A stretch of DNA of 64,000 bases from Mugil cephalus (taxonomy: Eukaryota; Chordata; Actinopteri; Mugiliformes; Mugilidae), in assembly GCF_022458985.1 (NCBI RefSeq), contig NC_061772.1:12948001-13012000 (forward strand). Direction: 5' to 3'. Both the position numbers and the translations under genes were made by a program. Under the pieces are notes generated by a model, which ran no database searches, was not told where the DNA came from, and saw only the letters and a program-made list of their open reading frames with translations. Shown here piece by piece: positions 29,201 through 40,595 of this stretch (its first letter is position 1; each line of letters begins with the position of its first letter).

Positions 29201-32200
29201 GTCACAGCCCATGGAGACAAATCCAACTACTTCCGTCGCATGAATCTGCGTCCAAACGTGCACTGTCCTCAATCTCATATGCTTATATTTAGTGTGAAAG
29301 ACACCGTTATCTAAAAGTCCATAAACGTGCTAACAAATCATACAGGTGCTAGAATTACCACCACGTGGTCGTGTGCCTCCGTCAGCCAGTCAAACTGAAG
29401 TTATGACAGTCTTTCCAGACTCGTACAACTAATGTAGTGAAAACTCTGGAGGAAGAAGTGGAAGTTATCACTATATTGACATGGATGATTCCAGAGAATG
29501 ATTTCCACTGACAAACACGCTGTCCACACACTGAGAATATTTATGAAGAGGAGTGATTAAGAGCTTCATCACAGCAACAGCAATCACATGAAGGAGTCCA
29601 TCCACGTGATGGATGTGTTCCTGTGGTGTTCACTAGAACTAGTATGAATGGTTAACACCAAAACGAAGCTTTGTATAACTACAGAGGTTCCTTGAAAAGC
29701 ATTATAATCCAGTGCTTGTTGTCTTGGCATTATCCAATAAATAAATACATATTGGAAATGTAGCTCAAGCTCAAATCACATCCCACAACTATCAGGGGTT
29801 TATTTCTCCATAGAAAGACTACAACTGGTTTCTATCTGTAAAAACGCCTAATTTAATGTCATCTATTGCAACGTGGTAGATTTTTTTTTATCCATAAAAC
29901 AGCAGGAAATGTGCCACTTTCCGGTCCAATGTGCAGGAGAAATAGCAAGTCAAAACTTTACTCTAATAGACAGAACAGCTGGTTATCAGCTGATATCATG
30001 CCATGCACATACCATGAGAGGTATAATGTTATTCATATCCAACCCGTGAGATCATTTCTTTGACCATGTCAAAAACTATGGCAGCCATTTTAGATCTAGC
30101 CAAAGAGATTACTACCGTCCAGATGAAAAAAAAAAAAAAAAAGCCCCTTCTGCTGCCATGATATTCTCAACCACACGCCACAGGAAATATTTAAACATGG
30201 AGAAACAGGTCACAAGAGAGGACGGCTCACAAACATCTAAGGCCTTGAGGCTTGTCTAAATGAATGCTGCTGCCTCATACACTGCACTCTGCAGTCAATG
30301 TCAGCGCAGGAAGACATAGGACTCAATTAGTGGATTCTGGGTTACTGAGAGGCACGAATATGCACTACAGGTCAGCGGTGGGTCGAGAGATGGTGTTTTT
30401 CTAAGCCGGTGAACTGGCAGACTGTCCGGTTGCCCCACTGTCTGCACAACAAATGGTTGTGTTGCTGTTGTCCACCAGGGGGAGCAGTGGGCAGCCAGGA
30501 AGCTCAAATACAAGCCAGGGAAGAAAACACTCCCCACTGAGAAATGCCCTCAACACTCCCGCCTCGACGATGAGCTCTGGATTTGGTTGCCCCACTAGAA
30601 ATGGAATTTAAGTAAATCCTCATAAAGAAGCATTTTCATTTGTCACGATGTGGAATATTTGTCTGTCCACTATCTCTTTGTCCATCTGCAACAGTAAATA
30701 CTGGAAAAGACAAGAGTTGCACTTGTAAAATGTTGCACGTGTAAAATTAATTGTGCTCTCCTCCCTCCTCACCTGCATGAATGTGTGCAGAGCAGGGGGC
30801 ACTGAGCAATTACAGACATTTCATTCTGACGAGGGCTATAATGAGGGCTACACGAAGACGCTCAGCTTCGAGGATGTGCAGATTGAGATTTTTGGTAAAA
30901 TGCAACACTCAGCAGACAGATTTATTCTGCTCCTCATTTCCCTTGCTTTTTGAATCTAAATGTCTCTAAATGAAGATGATGCTTTTTTCCAATGATGAGG
31001 CAGAAGCACCTGTGCAGGAAAACGGCGCGCGGTGCAAAAACACATTCGGAATATAATTTATAAGAGAATGAACACAATTTGTAGAATGTCTGAATGCTCA
31101 GTCCTACTTTGTTAATAATGAACAAACCTCATTCAAGAGCTAGAAACTCAATTTTCTTGATGATGTCCTGGGGACACACATCCTGGAGCTCGCTCTATTG
31201 AGTAGTGAACGGGTGATTAACTGTACTCAGACTCCCTCCATGCAAAAATCACATTTCCTCGTCAAGACCTGTTAACACTGCAATGATAAAAGCCTCATAC
31301 TGATGAGAAATCTATAGCAAAGCCTGTCCTTTCTATGTTTGTGATGAAGCGGCATCCATATTTTTCCGGATTAAAATTTAGGCTGGCTGCTTAATTTGTC
31401 TATGTTCCACAAGGACATTTTGTTGCATCTGTTGTGACCTCAAAAGTTTTTGTCCAAACAAATATTCAACAAAACACGCAGGAAAAAGAAGCACAGAGGA
31501 TGAATGCCTGCTAGGCTAAGTGCTGTTACCTTTCTGCCCGTATTTCAGTGAGTAAATGACAGAAGATCAACTGAGGTGAGGCCTTTGGTGAACACATGTC
31601 CTTCCCTTTGATAATAGCCCATTCTTTGCACCCATTTGCTTCATCTCTCCACTATCATTTTCCTTTAATCGACAGTTTAATGATCATATACAGGTAACAT
31701 TTAAATTATATCTGTAACTCGAGCGGTCAGGAAGATTAAGGTTGGAGTGGAGGTGTCGGACGGTGGTGCTAGTACCTTATGAGTGAGCGAATGCTGACGT
31801 AGGTGGTGGAGCTGCACAAACTCCAGGCCGCACTGGGAGCAGGTGTAAGGCCTCGGGCTCTGGTGCTTCAGGAGGTGGTTCTGGAGCTGACTGCGGTAGG
31901 CAAAGGACTTGTTGCACTCGGTGCACTGAAAGGTGTGGGGGCCCTGGTGGCTGGCCTGGTGGCGTTTAAGGTGGGCGTAGGTGGGGAACTCCATGCCGCA
32001 CTGCGAGCAGACGTGGCAGCGGCCTCGCTCGTGCTTCACCTCATGCGCCCGCAGTTCACTGGGGTAGGCGAAGCCGCGGCGGCAGAAGCGGCAGCTGTAC
32101 GGTTTGACGTCGGTGTGTTGGAGCATGTGCCGCTTCAGGTGGCTGGTCTGGGTGAAGCCCTTCTTACAGACCGTGCACTTGTGGGGCCGGGTGCCTTGAT

Positions 32201-33308
32201 GGGTTAGCAGGTGGGTTTGGAGGTGGCTGGGCTGCTTGAAGAGCTTGCCGCAGTGTGGGCAGGCGTGCGGTTTGATGCCGTTGTGGCCCAGGATGTGTGT
32301 GACCAGGTTGTACTTGGAGGTGTACGACTTGTCGCACATGCGGCACTTCCAGCGCTTCAGACCATCTCCCACGTCCACGCAGTAGGACTCGTCGATCTGG
32401 ATGTTGATGTCCAGCCGGTCTACTCTGCGGCCTCCGTGTCGACGAGGGGGCTGGTGCTGGGGAGGCTGCTGGTGCTGCCCTCCAGCGGTTCCATCTGTCC
32501 ACATCATGCTCTGGCTGCTGTCTTCGTACTCGCCCCCCATTCCCATTTCCGTTGAATCATAGCTGCCCACTTCACTAGTCTGGAAGTAGCTGCTGATGGC
32601 TTCCTCCTGCTGCGTGGGTTTCATCATCGCGTTCCCCTGGTGCTCTACATCCTCCTCATCCTCTCGGCCGCTGCGACCGTGGGCCCCCATCGGGCGCTGC
32701 CCCGGGAGCCCTCTGTGGCCTTGCTCCGCCGGTCTGTGCGGCACCTGGGGTGGAGGAGGATGGACGTGTGTGTTGGCTTGCTGTTGGTTGGTTGCGTCCC
32801 GCTCACATTCTGCACAGTTCTTGTTGGCGCCTCTCAGGGTGGCCGGATCAACTTGGACCAAACCACCCCTGGGAGCCATATTGTTCAGAATGTGGACACA
32901 GGAGGACATTCCAGAGTTCACCCCTTCCCCTTTCACGTGGGACGAGGACACGTCGCCGCCGCCTTGGAGGCCGTGGCGATCGGGGCCGACCATTTTCGTG
33001 TCCGGGTGCTGGGGTGGCCCCTGCTGCCACCTCCTCTGACTGCAGCTGGGTTGCATTTGACCGTCTTCTCCCAAGTTGTCTCCTAGGTAATCTCCGTTGG
33101 CTCCGATAAGCTGGTCCGCGTACTCGTAGTCGACTCCGTCTACTGGGGGCGCAGGGGACTCTTTGGGTTCGCCGGTGTAGAAGCCGTTGGGTGCAATGGT
33201 AGCTCCAAACACTTCATTCTGGGAGATGAGACCTAGCACGGCGGCCTGGGCCAAGGACAGCACAACTACTGGATCTGTCTGTGTGCCTGTGTCCACCAGC
33301 CTGGCCAT
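26207..33308 (-). CDS. znf710: C2H2 zinc-finger transcription factor ZNF710
   Basis: Four coding exons on the minus strand: 33308-31776 (exon begins 33350), 28965-28774, 28429-28258 and 26388-26207 (stop), encoding 692 aa. The start Met lies 11 residues before the conserved block VVVLSLAQAAVLGL. An upstream in-frame Met at 33377 is intronic, because a TTGCAG acceptor ends at 33351. Residues about 30-320 are acidic and rich in Gln, Pro and Gly, with RLDINIQIDESY just before the fingers. Eleven C2H2 fingers follow from C322. Seven are in the first exon, fingers 8-9 are in exon 2, finger 10 is split across the exon 2/3 boundary at KCK|VCGKSF, and finger 11 is in exon 3. The last exon encodes a 60-residue acidic, Ser-rich tail. 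ZNF710 is a nuclear DNA-binding protein; human ZNF710 also has 11 fingers and about 664 aa. Assignment is firm; the targets are not known from sequence. Confidence 0.96.
26485..26660. repeat. Possible interspersed repeat in znf710 intron 3
   Basis: The stretch TGGAGGGCAGTAATATGCC ... GAAAAAGAAGAAG resembles, in layout, the reverse complement of 36484-36542 (CAGTAATTCACC ... AGAAGAAGAA). Both look like ends of a fish DNA element. Class and borders are uncertain. Confidence 0.35.
27183..27425 (+). mobile_element. LINE 3' end fragment (L2/Rex-like)
   Basis: The plus strand shows RKRRGRTTFIPDALPLFN, the kind of C-terminal remnant seen at the end of fish LINE reverse transcriptase ORFs. It is followed by a T-rich 3' UTR and the conserved end AAAAACAATTTCCCTGAGG ... 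GGGATCAATAAAG. The element is severely 5'-truncated and sits in znf710 intron 3. Confidence 0.7.
27688..28235. mobile_element. MITE with 27-bp imperfect terminal inverted repeats in znf710 intron 3
   Basis: It begins CCATAGACTGTATAAAGACG, and its other end read in reverse is CCATAGACTGTTTAAATATG; the similarity then continues into GACAGTG/GACGGTG. The flanks TTCAAA and TCCAAA could be a decayed 6-bp duplication. It has no transposase. Its right edge is 22 bases from the splice donor of znf710 coding exon 3 (28257). Confidence 0.75.
28970..31770 (-). other. znf710 intron 1 of the coding region, no further feature seen
   Basis: 2.8 kb of AT-rich intronic sequence between coding exons 1 and 2, with A runs (for example about 30127-30140). 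No exon with coding content or clear mobile element was recognised. Confidence 0.5.
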
Positions 33309-33837
33309 TACCTTGGGCTCACATCTACCCAGGCGCCGGCTCGCCTCCTCCTGCAACAGAAAGACACACACACGCACAGATTATAGAGACTATATATTCG
33401 ACGGGAAGGCAAAGGTGAAGATCTGTTTTTGTTGGGAGCCAGTAACACTCGATCAGTCAATACAGTAAATCCTCCGCAAGCCTGAAACGTTACGATAATA
33501 ATTTCTACTGAGAATGCACCCTACATCAAAAAGTGGGCCGATAAAAGAGAAGGGGGTGCTGAGGCTCATCATCCGATCAATTTTCTTTCTTTAGTCAGCT
33601 GTCCAGAGAGAAAGAAACACAGATTTCGATTTTTAAGGAGCCATTTATTGTATCACTTGGAAGGACGTGCAAAAACAGACAACTCCCAAGGACACAAACC
33701 GATTCCAAAATCAGTCTTTCTGGAACAAGAAGTGATCCCAGATGAAGCCAGTCCAAAGGAAAACCTTCAGATCTGGTGACTGACACACAGGAACTATAAA
33801 AGACAGCATCCTAATCCAGCACACTAACCATGTATGG

Positions 33838-33912
33838 TGTGTGTGTGTGTGTGTTGTGGGGGATTAGATGGCCTACTGATCTGAACGCATAAAAACACAC
33901 ACACACACACTC
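33838..33912. repeat. (GT)n and (CA)n arms forming an inverted pair
   Basis: A GT run at about 33838-33854 is followed 40 bases later by a CA run at about 33895-33910. The arms are complementary, so the single strand can fold into a hairpin. Confidence 0.8.
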
Positions 33913-33930
33913 AAACACACATTCAAGTGC

Positions 33931-34540
33931 AAGAGGGGGGCAAGAGAAAGAAAACTGAGCAAGATTAAGAAATGAAAAAAAAAAGAATGGAAAAACAGGA
34001 GAGGAGACAAAAACAGAGGAGGGCAGAGAGAACAGAGGAGGAGAGGAGAGAGCAGAGCGAGGGAGGGAGAGAGAAAGAGCTCAGAGCAGACAAGAGTCTC
34101 ATGGAGGGGAGGGGGGGAAGAAAAAAGAGAAAATGAAAGGTAGAGGGAAAGTGAAGGGGAGATAAGGAGGAATGGGTGGACAGGAGAAGGAAGAAGGCTG
34201 AAAGAGAGAGAGGGAAGGAGGGAAGGAGGGAGGGAGGGAGGGAGGGGAGGGATGAGTGAAAGAGTGAGAGGGTGAGACTGAGGCAGCAGGCGAAAGAGAG
34301 CAAGAGGAAGAAAGAGGAAGAAAGATATGAAGAGACAGAGGGAAGGAGGGGGGAGGAAGGGAGAGGCAGTCAGCAACCAGGAGACAGAAGGAGAAAAGAA
34401 AATGCCAAAATGAAAGCCAGACAGAATAATGAAAAAAAAATAATGATAATAAAAAAAAAACAAATAAAGTGAAGTGAAACCAACAAGCAAGAGAAAAAAG
34501 AGAGCGATGAAGAAGAGCAGAAAAGCTCAAAGAGAGAAGG
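33931..34540. repeat. Long purine-rich tract (GA/GGAA type)
   Basis: About 600 bases in which the plus strand is overwhelmingly A and G, with GAGA, GGAAG and AGGG words. The long minus-strand frames across it (33873-34490, 34099-34560) encode only Ser, Leu and Pro runs and are artefacts of composition. Confidence 0.9.
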
Positions 34541-34748
34541 TGATGTAAACCAGTGTCCATTCTTAATTTGGGAGAAATAACAAACCCACTGCCGGCAACT
34601 TTACAAACAAAGAAAATCTAGAAAGAACCAAAGCATCTCTGACGGCAGTTTTCTACCCCGTCTACCGGCTGCAGTGGGTTCAATCCCCCACCACCACTTC
34701 CAATAAACTACCACTTAACATGCTGTGAGTGAGAGCCAATGAACTCAC

Positions 34749-34814
34749 CACACTCCTCCTGCTGTGAGGTTTCAGGTGCTTTAAGGATCTCATTCTTCAG
34801 TGCGAGTGTTGAGT
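34749..34814 (-). ncRNA. Candidate alternative non-coding first exon of znf710
   Basis: The interval runs from an Inr-like TCACTC (A at 34814) to a consensus splice donor GTGTG|GTGAGT (donor GT at 34748-34747). It contains no usable start codon leading into znf710. The next minus-strand acceptor compatible with it is that of the znf710 coding exon at 33351. It is annotated as UTR exon material, not as a separate RNA gene. Inference from signals only. Confidence 0.5.
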
Positions 34815-34872
34815 GAGAATAGGCTATGTTCGCCTCCTATTTATACGTGAGGGATGAGGGGAGGCGGGGCCA
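34814..34872 (-). promoter_or_regulatory. TATA + Inr core promoter, probable alternative znf710 promoter
   Basis: On the minus strand TATAAATA occupies 34845-34838 and the Inr A is at 34814, a spacing of 31 bases that matches the canonical value. A GC box (GCCCCGCC, plus-strand GGCGGGGC at 34863-34870) lies just upstream. A splice donor follows 65 bases after the Inr. Together these point to a real minus-strand promoter driving znf710, whose first coding exon is 1.4 kb downstream. Confidence 0.6.
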
Positions 34873-35139
34873 ACGCTGCCCTCCTCCTCCTCCTCCTTCT
34901 TCAGCACAGTTTCGGTAGTGACTCTGGTCACACCAGCACAAACAGAGAGCAGACAGAAACAAACTAAATATGCCTCCGACAAATGAGCATGTGGCCGGTG
35001 GGTTTAAAAACAAACAAGCAGCTCATGTTGATCCTCGATAGTCTGGTGATGAATGGGCTAAGTCACCTCCAAGACCCACACACTCGCACACATCATCAAC
35101 ATCAACAAAAATAAAACCAGTCTGAAATCATGGATCCAC

Positions 35140-35220
35140 CGGACTGCCTCTCGCTTCACTCTCCCTCCTTTCTTCCGTCTCTGTCTGTCATCCTTCCTCT
35201 TTGTTTCTGCCTCTCCCTCC

Positions 35221-35254
<34 letters not shown>

Positions 35255-35482
35255 TCCTTTATCTGCTGCCGAGTCCTCTTCCTGTGTTTCATCTGTGCAT
35301 CTCTTTCTCTCTGCACCTTTTCACTCCCCCATTTATCAAGTGAGGTTTATGAGTACGGAAAAGTGTTGGGAGATTGTTTCGTGCACAGACTCGGATGCAA
35401 GTGTGTGACAGGGGAAAGAGGAAGAGATGGAAGATGGAAGGTGACTGACAAGGAGATGAGCAAATGGACAAAAGAGACAGAC

Positions 35483-35534
<52 letters not shown>

Positions 35535-35700
35535 GTGAGCGGAAGGAAAGAATACTCATGGAAAAGAGAGGGGAGGGGAGGAGGAAAGACAGAGAGAGAG
35601 AGACAGAGGGGGATGGGAGCAGAATGCGGTAAAAGAATAAGAAGAAATGGACGAAGAGAAGAAACAGAGAAAACTAGACTTAAAGGAGAGAATAGAGGAA
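35140..35700. repeat. Pyrimidine tract followed by purine tract
   Basis: 35140-35335 is CT-rich with a (CT)n core near 35232-35252. 35459-35700 is GA-rich with a (GA)n core near 35485-35530. The two form a loose inverted repeat. Frames across them are low-complexity. Confidence 0.85.
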
Positions 35701-35999
35701 TTATTCAGCCCTTAATGACATGTCAGACAGTCCAATGAATCCATTTTCCCAATACGTCAATCAATCAAACACACACACACACACAGTCTAATGTGAAGAA
35801 GTTTCTCCTTTAATGTCAACGCTCGATTGGTGCACCTCCAGCAAAATTAAGGATCAGATCGACACAGAGACTGGGAGATGGTGCTAATGATCATGGTCAA
35901 CCATGTCCTACCAACTATGAAACTGACGCAAGCAGCAAAATATGGAGGGCAATGAGAAATTGGACAAAATAAACATTTGGATTAATGCTCTGGTGTGAC

Positions 36000-36674
36000 T
36001 AGGGATGGGCATCGATAGGATTTTATTGATACCAATGCCATTATCGATTCTGCTCATCGATCTGATTCTTAACCGATTATCAAGTCCTTCCTTGAATTTT
36101 TGGTCTAGAAAAAGTAGGCGGTTGTGATTTTGTGTAAACAACAGCAATTTTATTGAGCTTCTAAGCAAGAAATAAGAGCTTGTGTGAGAAAACAAATAGG
36201 AAATTGGCCACTGGATCCTCACTAGCACTGCTCTGTCTCTGAGACTTAGCGTTAGCTCCACTTGTTGACCAGAGATTGTCGAACACATGGCTCTCTCTGT
36301 ATTTAATGCCGTGCGTCGTCGACAAATGCTTGGAATTACTGTGCTGCATATGCTGCACGTTGCGCTGTTACAGTCCCTTCTGGAGAAGCGAAGCCACACT
36401 TTCGACCGTTTTAGTCTCTCCGCCATCGCCTCTTCCTCGTCATCATGTGATGTGAATGACGTGCTTCGACTGGCGTAAAGATTCTTCTTCTTTTGTTTTA
36501 TGGCGGTTGGCAAACAACTTTTAGGTGAATTACTGCCACCATCTAGACCGGGATGTAAAGATTACAAAAAGTATCGATAAGGAGATTTGATAAGCATGGA
36601 GGCTAATGATATCCATGAATTGACCCAGTTGGAATTAGTTCTTTAGAAGAACCGGTTATCGATGCCAATCCTTA
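36000..36674 (-). mobile_element. hAT element remnant carrying a BED-finger segment
   Basis: Left end TAGGGATGGGCATCGATA and right end (reverse complement) TAAGGATTGGCATCGATA form 18-bp terminal repeats with two mismatches. Flanking octamers GGTGTGAC (35992-35999) and GGCGTGAC (36675-36682) match 7 of 8, the hAT duplication length. On the minus strand about 36415-36330 encodes RSKVWLRFSRRDCNSATCSIC, typical of the BED zinc finger (W, F, CxxC) at the start of hAT transposases. The frame then breaks, so only the N-terminus of the transposase survives. Confidence 0.82.
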
Positions 36675-37931
36675 GGCGTGACTATACTTGGACGGTCTCC
36701 ATCACTACTATGTGTGATGTAAGTAGATGCTGATAAATTAGTATTTTCAGAACATATCTGCCAATATTCTTCGTATGTAGTCACATGCTAAAAAAACATC
36801 ACTGGCTAGCTACATTTCTTGGAAAGCAAGATAAACCCTTGCTTGGTGTCTGGGTCAAGGTTATGTTAAAGTTATATATTGCTGGGAAGTTAATCAACAA
36901 TGATCCCATCATTTTCAGTATATTTCACAAGCTTGTTAACAACGTGTCGTGAAGACACCACTTGACTCTGTGTCACCATCTGTGAGCTGAGACACATACT
37001 CTGCTACATATGCCAAGACTGTTACCAACAATTAAGTTGGAGCGCACCGTCTCTAACTCACCGTCTCTAACGACAGTCCACAACCAGGGATAATGTCATA
37101 AAAAGCAATCAAAATCAGTGAATCTACAGCTTGTGTCGGCTCCAGAATAAAACAAACAAAAGCCTGATTTTAAAGCCAAAAATGAATTAACAGTTTACCT
37201 CTGTGGAGACTCTGGTGTGGACTATCATGAGTGTCTGAGCCAGTCTATGTTAAAGTGTGTTCTCTCAACAACATAATGTACACACACAACATTAACAACA
37301 CAATATTCATTTCTATAAAGGGACTCTCTTTGCTGACAACAGTCACTCCAGTTGATATTACAACGTAAAGTGCAGCGCTGTGTTTACTATGAGAAACCAG
37401 ATACTGATTGATGAGCTGGACCAGTTTTACGTGGTAATCTGACCGAGCTGAAGTATATGAAATATGAATTTCCAAGCACGGACAATTAGGAATTAAAACT
37501 TAACCTGGAGAATGACATAAACACATTATATATAGAACTAAAGTGTTAGTGAACACCCAGAGAAAGTGGGTGGGGCTTAGCTGGAAGCAAAACAATTCAC
37601 AGGAAAACGTTAACTCTGACAATCATTTGACTGTTTTTTGATGCTGGTGAAAGAAACTTGAGTTTTTTTTTATCTTAATACTAGCACTGCAAGTGTTACT
37701 TGAATAAGTTAAACATTAACCGACGGGACCAGATTAAATAAAAAAATAAAGATATATCTGCATGTTTGGATAGTCCTTCAACCAATCAGAGCCATTTATT
37801 TATAAGCTAAATCTAATGACCTACATTCAGATAACCTGAATGACCCGTCAATGTTACTTTCTAGGCTAATATTAATTCCTCTGCTATAGTTCCTTTTTTT
37901 TTTTAGACTGAGCAACTCTGTAGGCAACTTT

Positions 37932-38316
37932 TTATGAAGCAAGTTGAGCATTTGAAGACACAGATGGAGCTTTTATACAGCAATTCTGTTGTGCACGACA
38001 GTTTATGAAAGAAATTCTGAAAAACTCATCTGGCTCGTCCTTATGCTCTGAATGTGCCGCCTCCAAGTGGCGTCTTAACTTGTTTGGTTTCAACCTGTCA
38101 GAAGCTGATATTTCTAGACACACAACACACTGCGCTCTCTCCTCGTTACCCACTGGCGAAACCGAGGGCGATGTGTGCCTCGTCATATTTCCTTTTCTTT
38201 GCTTTACAAGTTGTGTTTTGAGCCGATAACAACTCATCATCTGCTGTACGTTTAGATGGAAACCTTTTCACAGACCTTGTTGACCTCATTCCACTCCCTG
38301 ATTTTGGGACCCACTG
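37932..38316 (-). mobile_element. 5' end of a ZBED/Charlie-type hAT transposon
   Basis: The terminus, read on the minus strand from 38316, is CAGTGGGTCCCAAAATC, the usual start of Charlie-like hAT elements. About 76 bases further in, the frame 38240-37932 encodes a BED-like finger with CVVC ... KLRRHLEAAHSEHKDEPDEFF, as in ZBED5/SCAND3-related transposases. I could not find the other terminus, so the copy is probably truncated near 37900. Confidence 0.72.
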
Positions 38317-38329
38317 AGTTGACTAGTGT

Positions 38330-40440
38330 CCCAGGTTGATTAAATGATTAGTGATTAGTTTCGCCAGAATATTAAACTACACACAAAATGTCCCCAAAAT
38401 GTTCACTTATGTCCTTTTATGTCCTTTGTTGAGGTGAACTGCACAAGTGATGTCATGTATGATCACAAATCTAAAGTGAATTCACTTCGTTTGTGGCTGT
38501 TGTTGATTGTGGGTGTGGTTGTAAGTCTGTCTCTATGCTATTATTCATATCCTATTAATTTTATTTTTTTTTTCAATATGCTGCTGCTTTTATTTCTAAT
38601 TAATTAAGTCATAACTGATGTTTATATTTTATCTTTGCACAATGCTTTAAAATACAATTAAAATACAATTTATATATATAGTGGTTAGTCTGTGTCCTTA
38701 AACCAGACAAGTCTGACAGAGATGAATTCACTGAATACAGTCTGCAAGTGAAATGAAGTTTCATCTTTAAATGATCAATCAAAATACCATTACTTGAATA
38801 TGCAAAATGTTTCGATCGTCTTTAAACTGATGTTATATTTTACATTTATATTTTTACATTAACAAGAAACTAAGCAGATGATTTCCCAGTGAAGATGGAC
38901 ACTAAGAAGAGTTGTGCCTTTTATCTCAACTAATCTGCTCAGGTCGGCAGCATGAAAGCCAAGTAGCCACATAAACTTTACAGTGCATATATACAATACA
39001 AGAAACCTTCCAAACAAATATAGACCTGTGACTCTGAAACTAATGCGATGCACACACGTGAGTCAGTGCAAACCTCTTTTCTAGCAGTCAAGAAGAAATG
39101 TTTTCTGTTCCGTGGCCATCACTGTAAAACTGATAAAATCACAAGGCAGCATAAAGTGAAGTGGTGACCAGAACTGGTGTAAACTCCTAGTTTGATCGGG
39201 ATATATGCAGATAAGAGAGGTGGGGCCGAGTCGACATGTCCTGGACAGAGCTGTCTGTCTGTGACATGCACAGTCCATCAAAGAGAGAAAACAGAGGTTA
39301 GTGACATTCCTGGTAGGAACGTGGTTAAATATGTTCAGATTTTAAGTTAGATCGTTTTTTTAAGCATAAAAGCATATCACCATAATGGCAGCTGGGTAAA
39401 TTTATCAATAATGGATCAATAAATCAATCAATCAGCTGGTTACCAGAGGACCAAGTATCTCATTCTGTGCCTTCATAAATAAATTCAAATTTGCTGGTAG
39501 ACTAATGAGATTAAAAAAAAAATACAAATCCAACTTTATTATTCATAGTGTTCTTTGGTTGTTTTTTGATTCATTATTTTTCTAATTTCCACTTATTAAA
39601 ATTAAGAATCTTGAGCTCAGGCTTTCACAACATGTATTTTATTTCTTTAAATTATGCTCGGAGCAAATAATGTTAACACGGAAACATGACAAACCTGATT
39701 ATTTTGGGAAACCTTTCATTTAAAATAAGATTAGATTAAATCAAACCGGATATTGCTATTTTCGGCTAAGCCAGCAAGATGCAAAGGACTCATTGCTGAA
39801 GCAGAGATAAACTAGAAGTGGTATCATTTCTGTTGGATTCAATAACAAACTGAATTCAGAGAAACAAAGAGAAAGATTTGTGGTTCTGAGTCAATCTGCT
39901 AACATATGATAGACTTGTACGCTTCACACTGATCTCTGTGAGGAAGATGTTTATGGAGACAAAGAAGTTTCAGAGTCAGACCCAGGAGTCAGACTAATAT
40001 AGATGGTGACACTCTGCAGACGTAGAAAATAGACACAATTATAAACAATGCTGAGCCCAAGCAGCAACACTTGCACTTTACATGCAGTAAAACCTCAGTG
40101 AACTAACAATGGTTGCAGCTTCCAGCTGTGCAGATGGAGCAGCTCGGCTCATGAGGTCGTCCTGTCTGTAATCCTGACAGGTGAGGCCTGGTTCATCTAG
40201 TTTACATTCCCCTGAGGCTGACGACGCTCATTTGTGGTTGTTTTGTAGCCTGGGAAGTAAGCCACTTGTTGAATGTAAGCAAGCAGGAAAGCAACCACCA
40301 TAGTGGGGTTCACCCTGGTCTCTGGGCCACAGTGTTACAGGAGGGGGCCAATTATATTTAGGCTAATGAGAATAACATGAGTCCAGTAAATGGCACCAAG
40401 ATGGACGGGTTAAATAAGACACGATTATAATTGGGAGGGA
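38330..40440. other. Intronic/intergenic AT-rich sequence, nothing recognised
   Basis: No exon, RNA gene or bounded repeat was identified over this 2.1 kb, which lies between the candidate znf710 promoters. Confidence 0.45.
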
Positions 40441-40595
40441 AGCTTTGTGCTCAAGATGAGGCTTTTATTCTGGAAACCTAATGGCCTCAACCCTCGACAG
40501 GTTTTTGTTTTTTTTTCTGGGGAAAAAAAAAACATTTTTTAAAATAAAGTTTGTATCATAAATGTCCTGGAGAGGTAAACAACAAGATGGAGAGA

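Noticed and set aside
31803..33109. Plus-strand frames of 112-148 codons opposite znf710 exon 1
   Set aside because: They are antisense shadows of a GC-rich coding exon whose minus-strand frame is clearly conserved.
33873..34560. Minus-strand frames of 205 and 153 codons
   Set aside because: Same cause: a long purine/pyrimidine tract, with no domain and no splice context.
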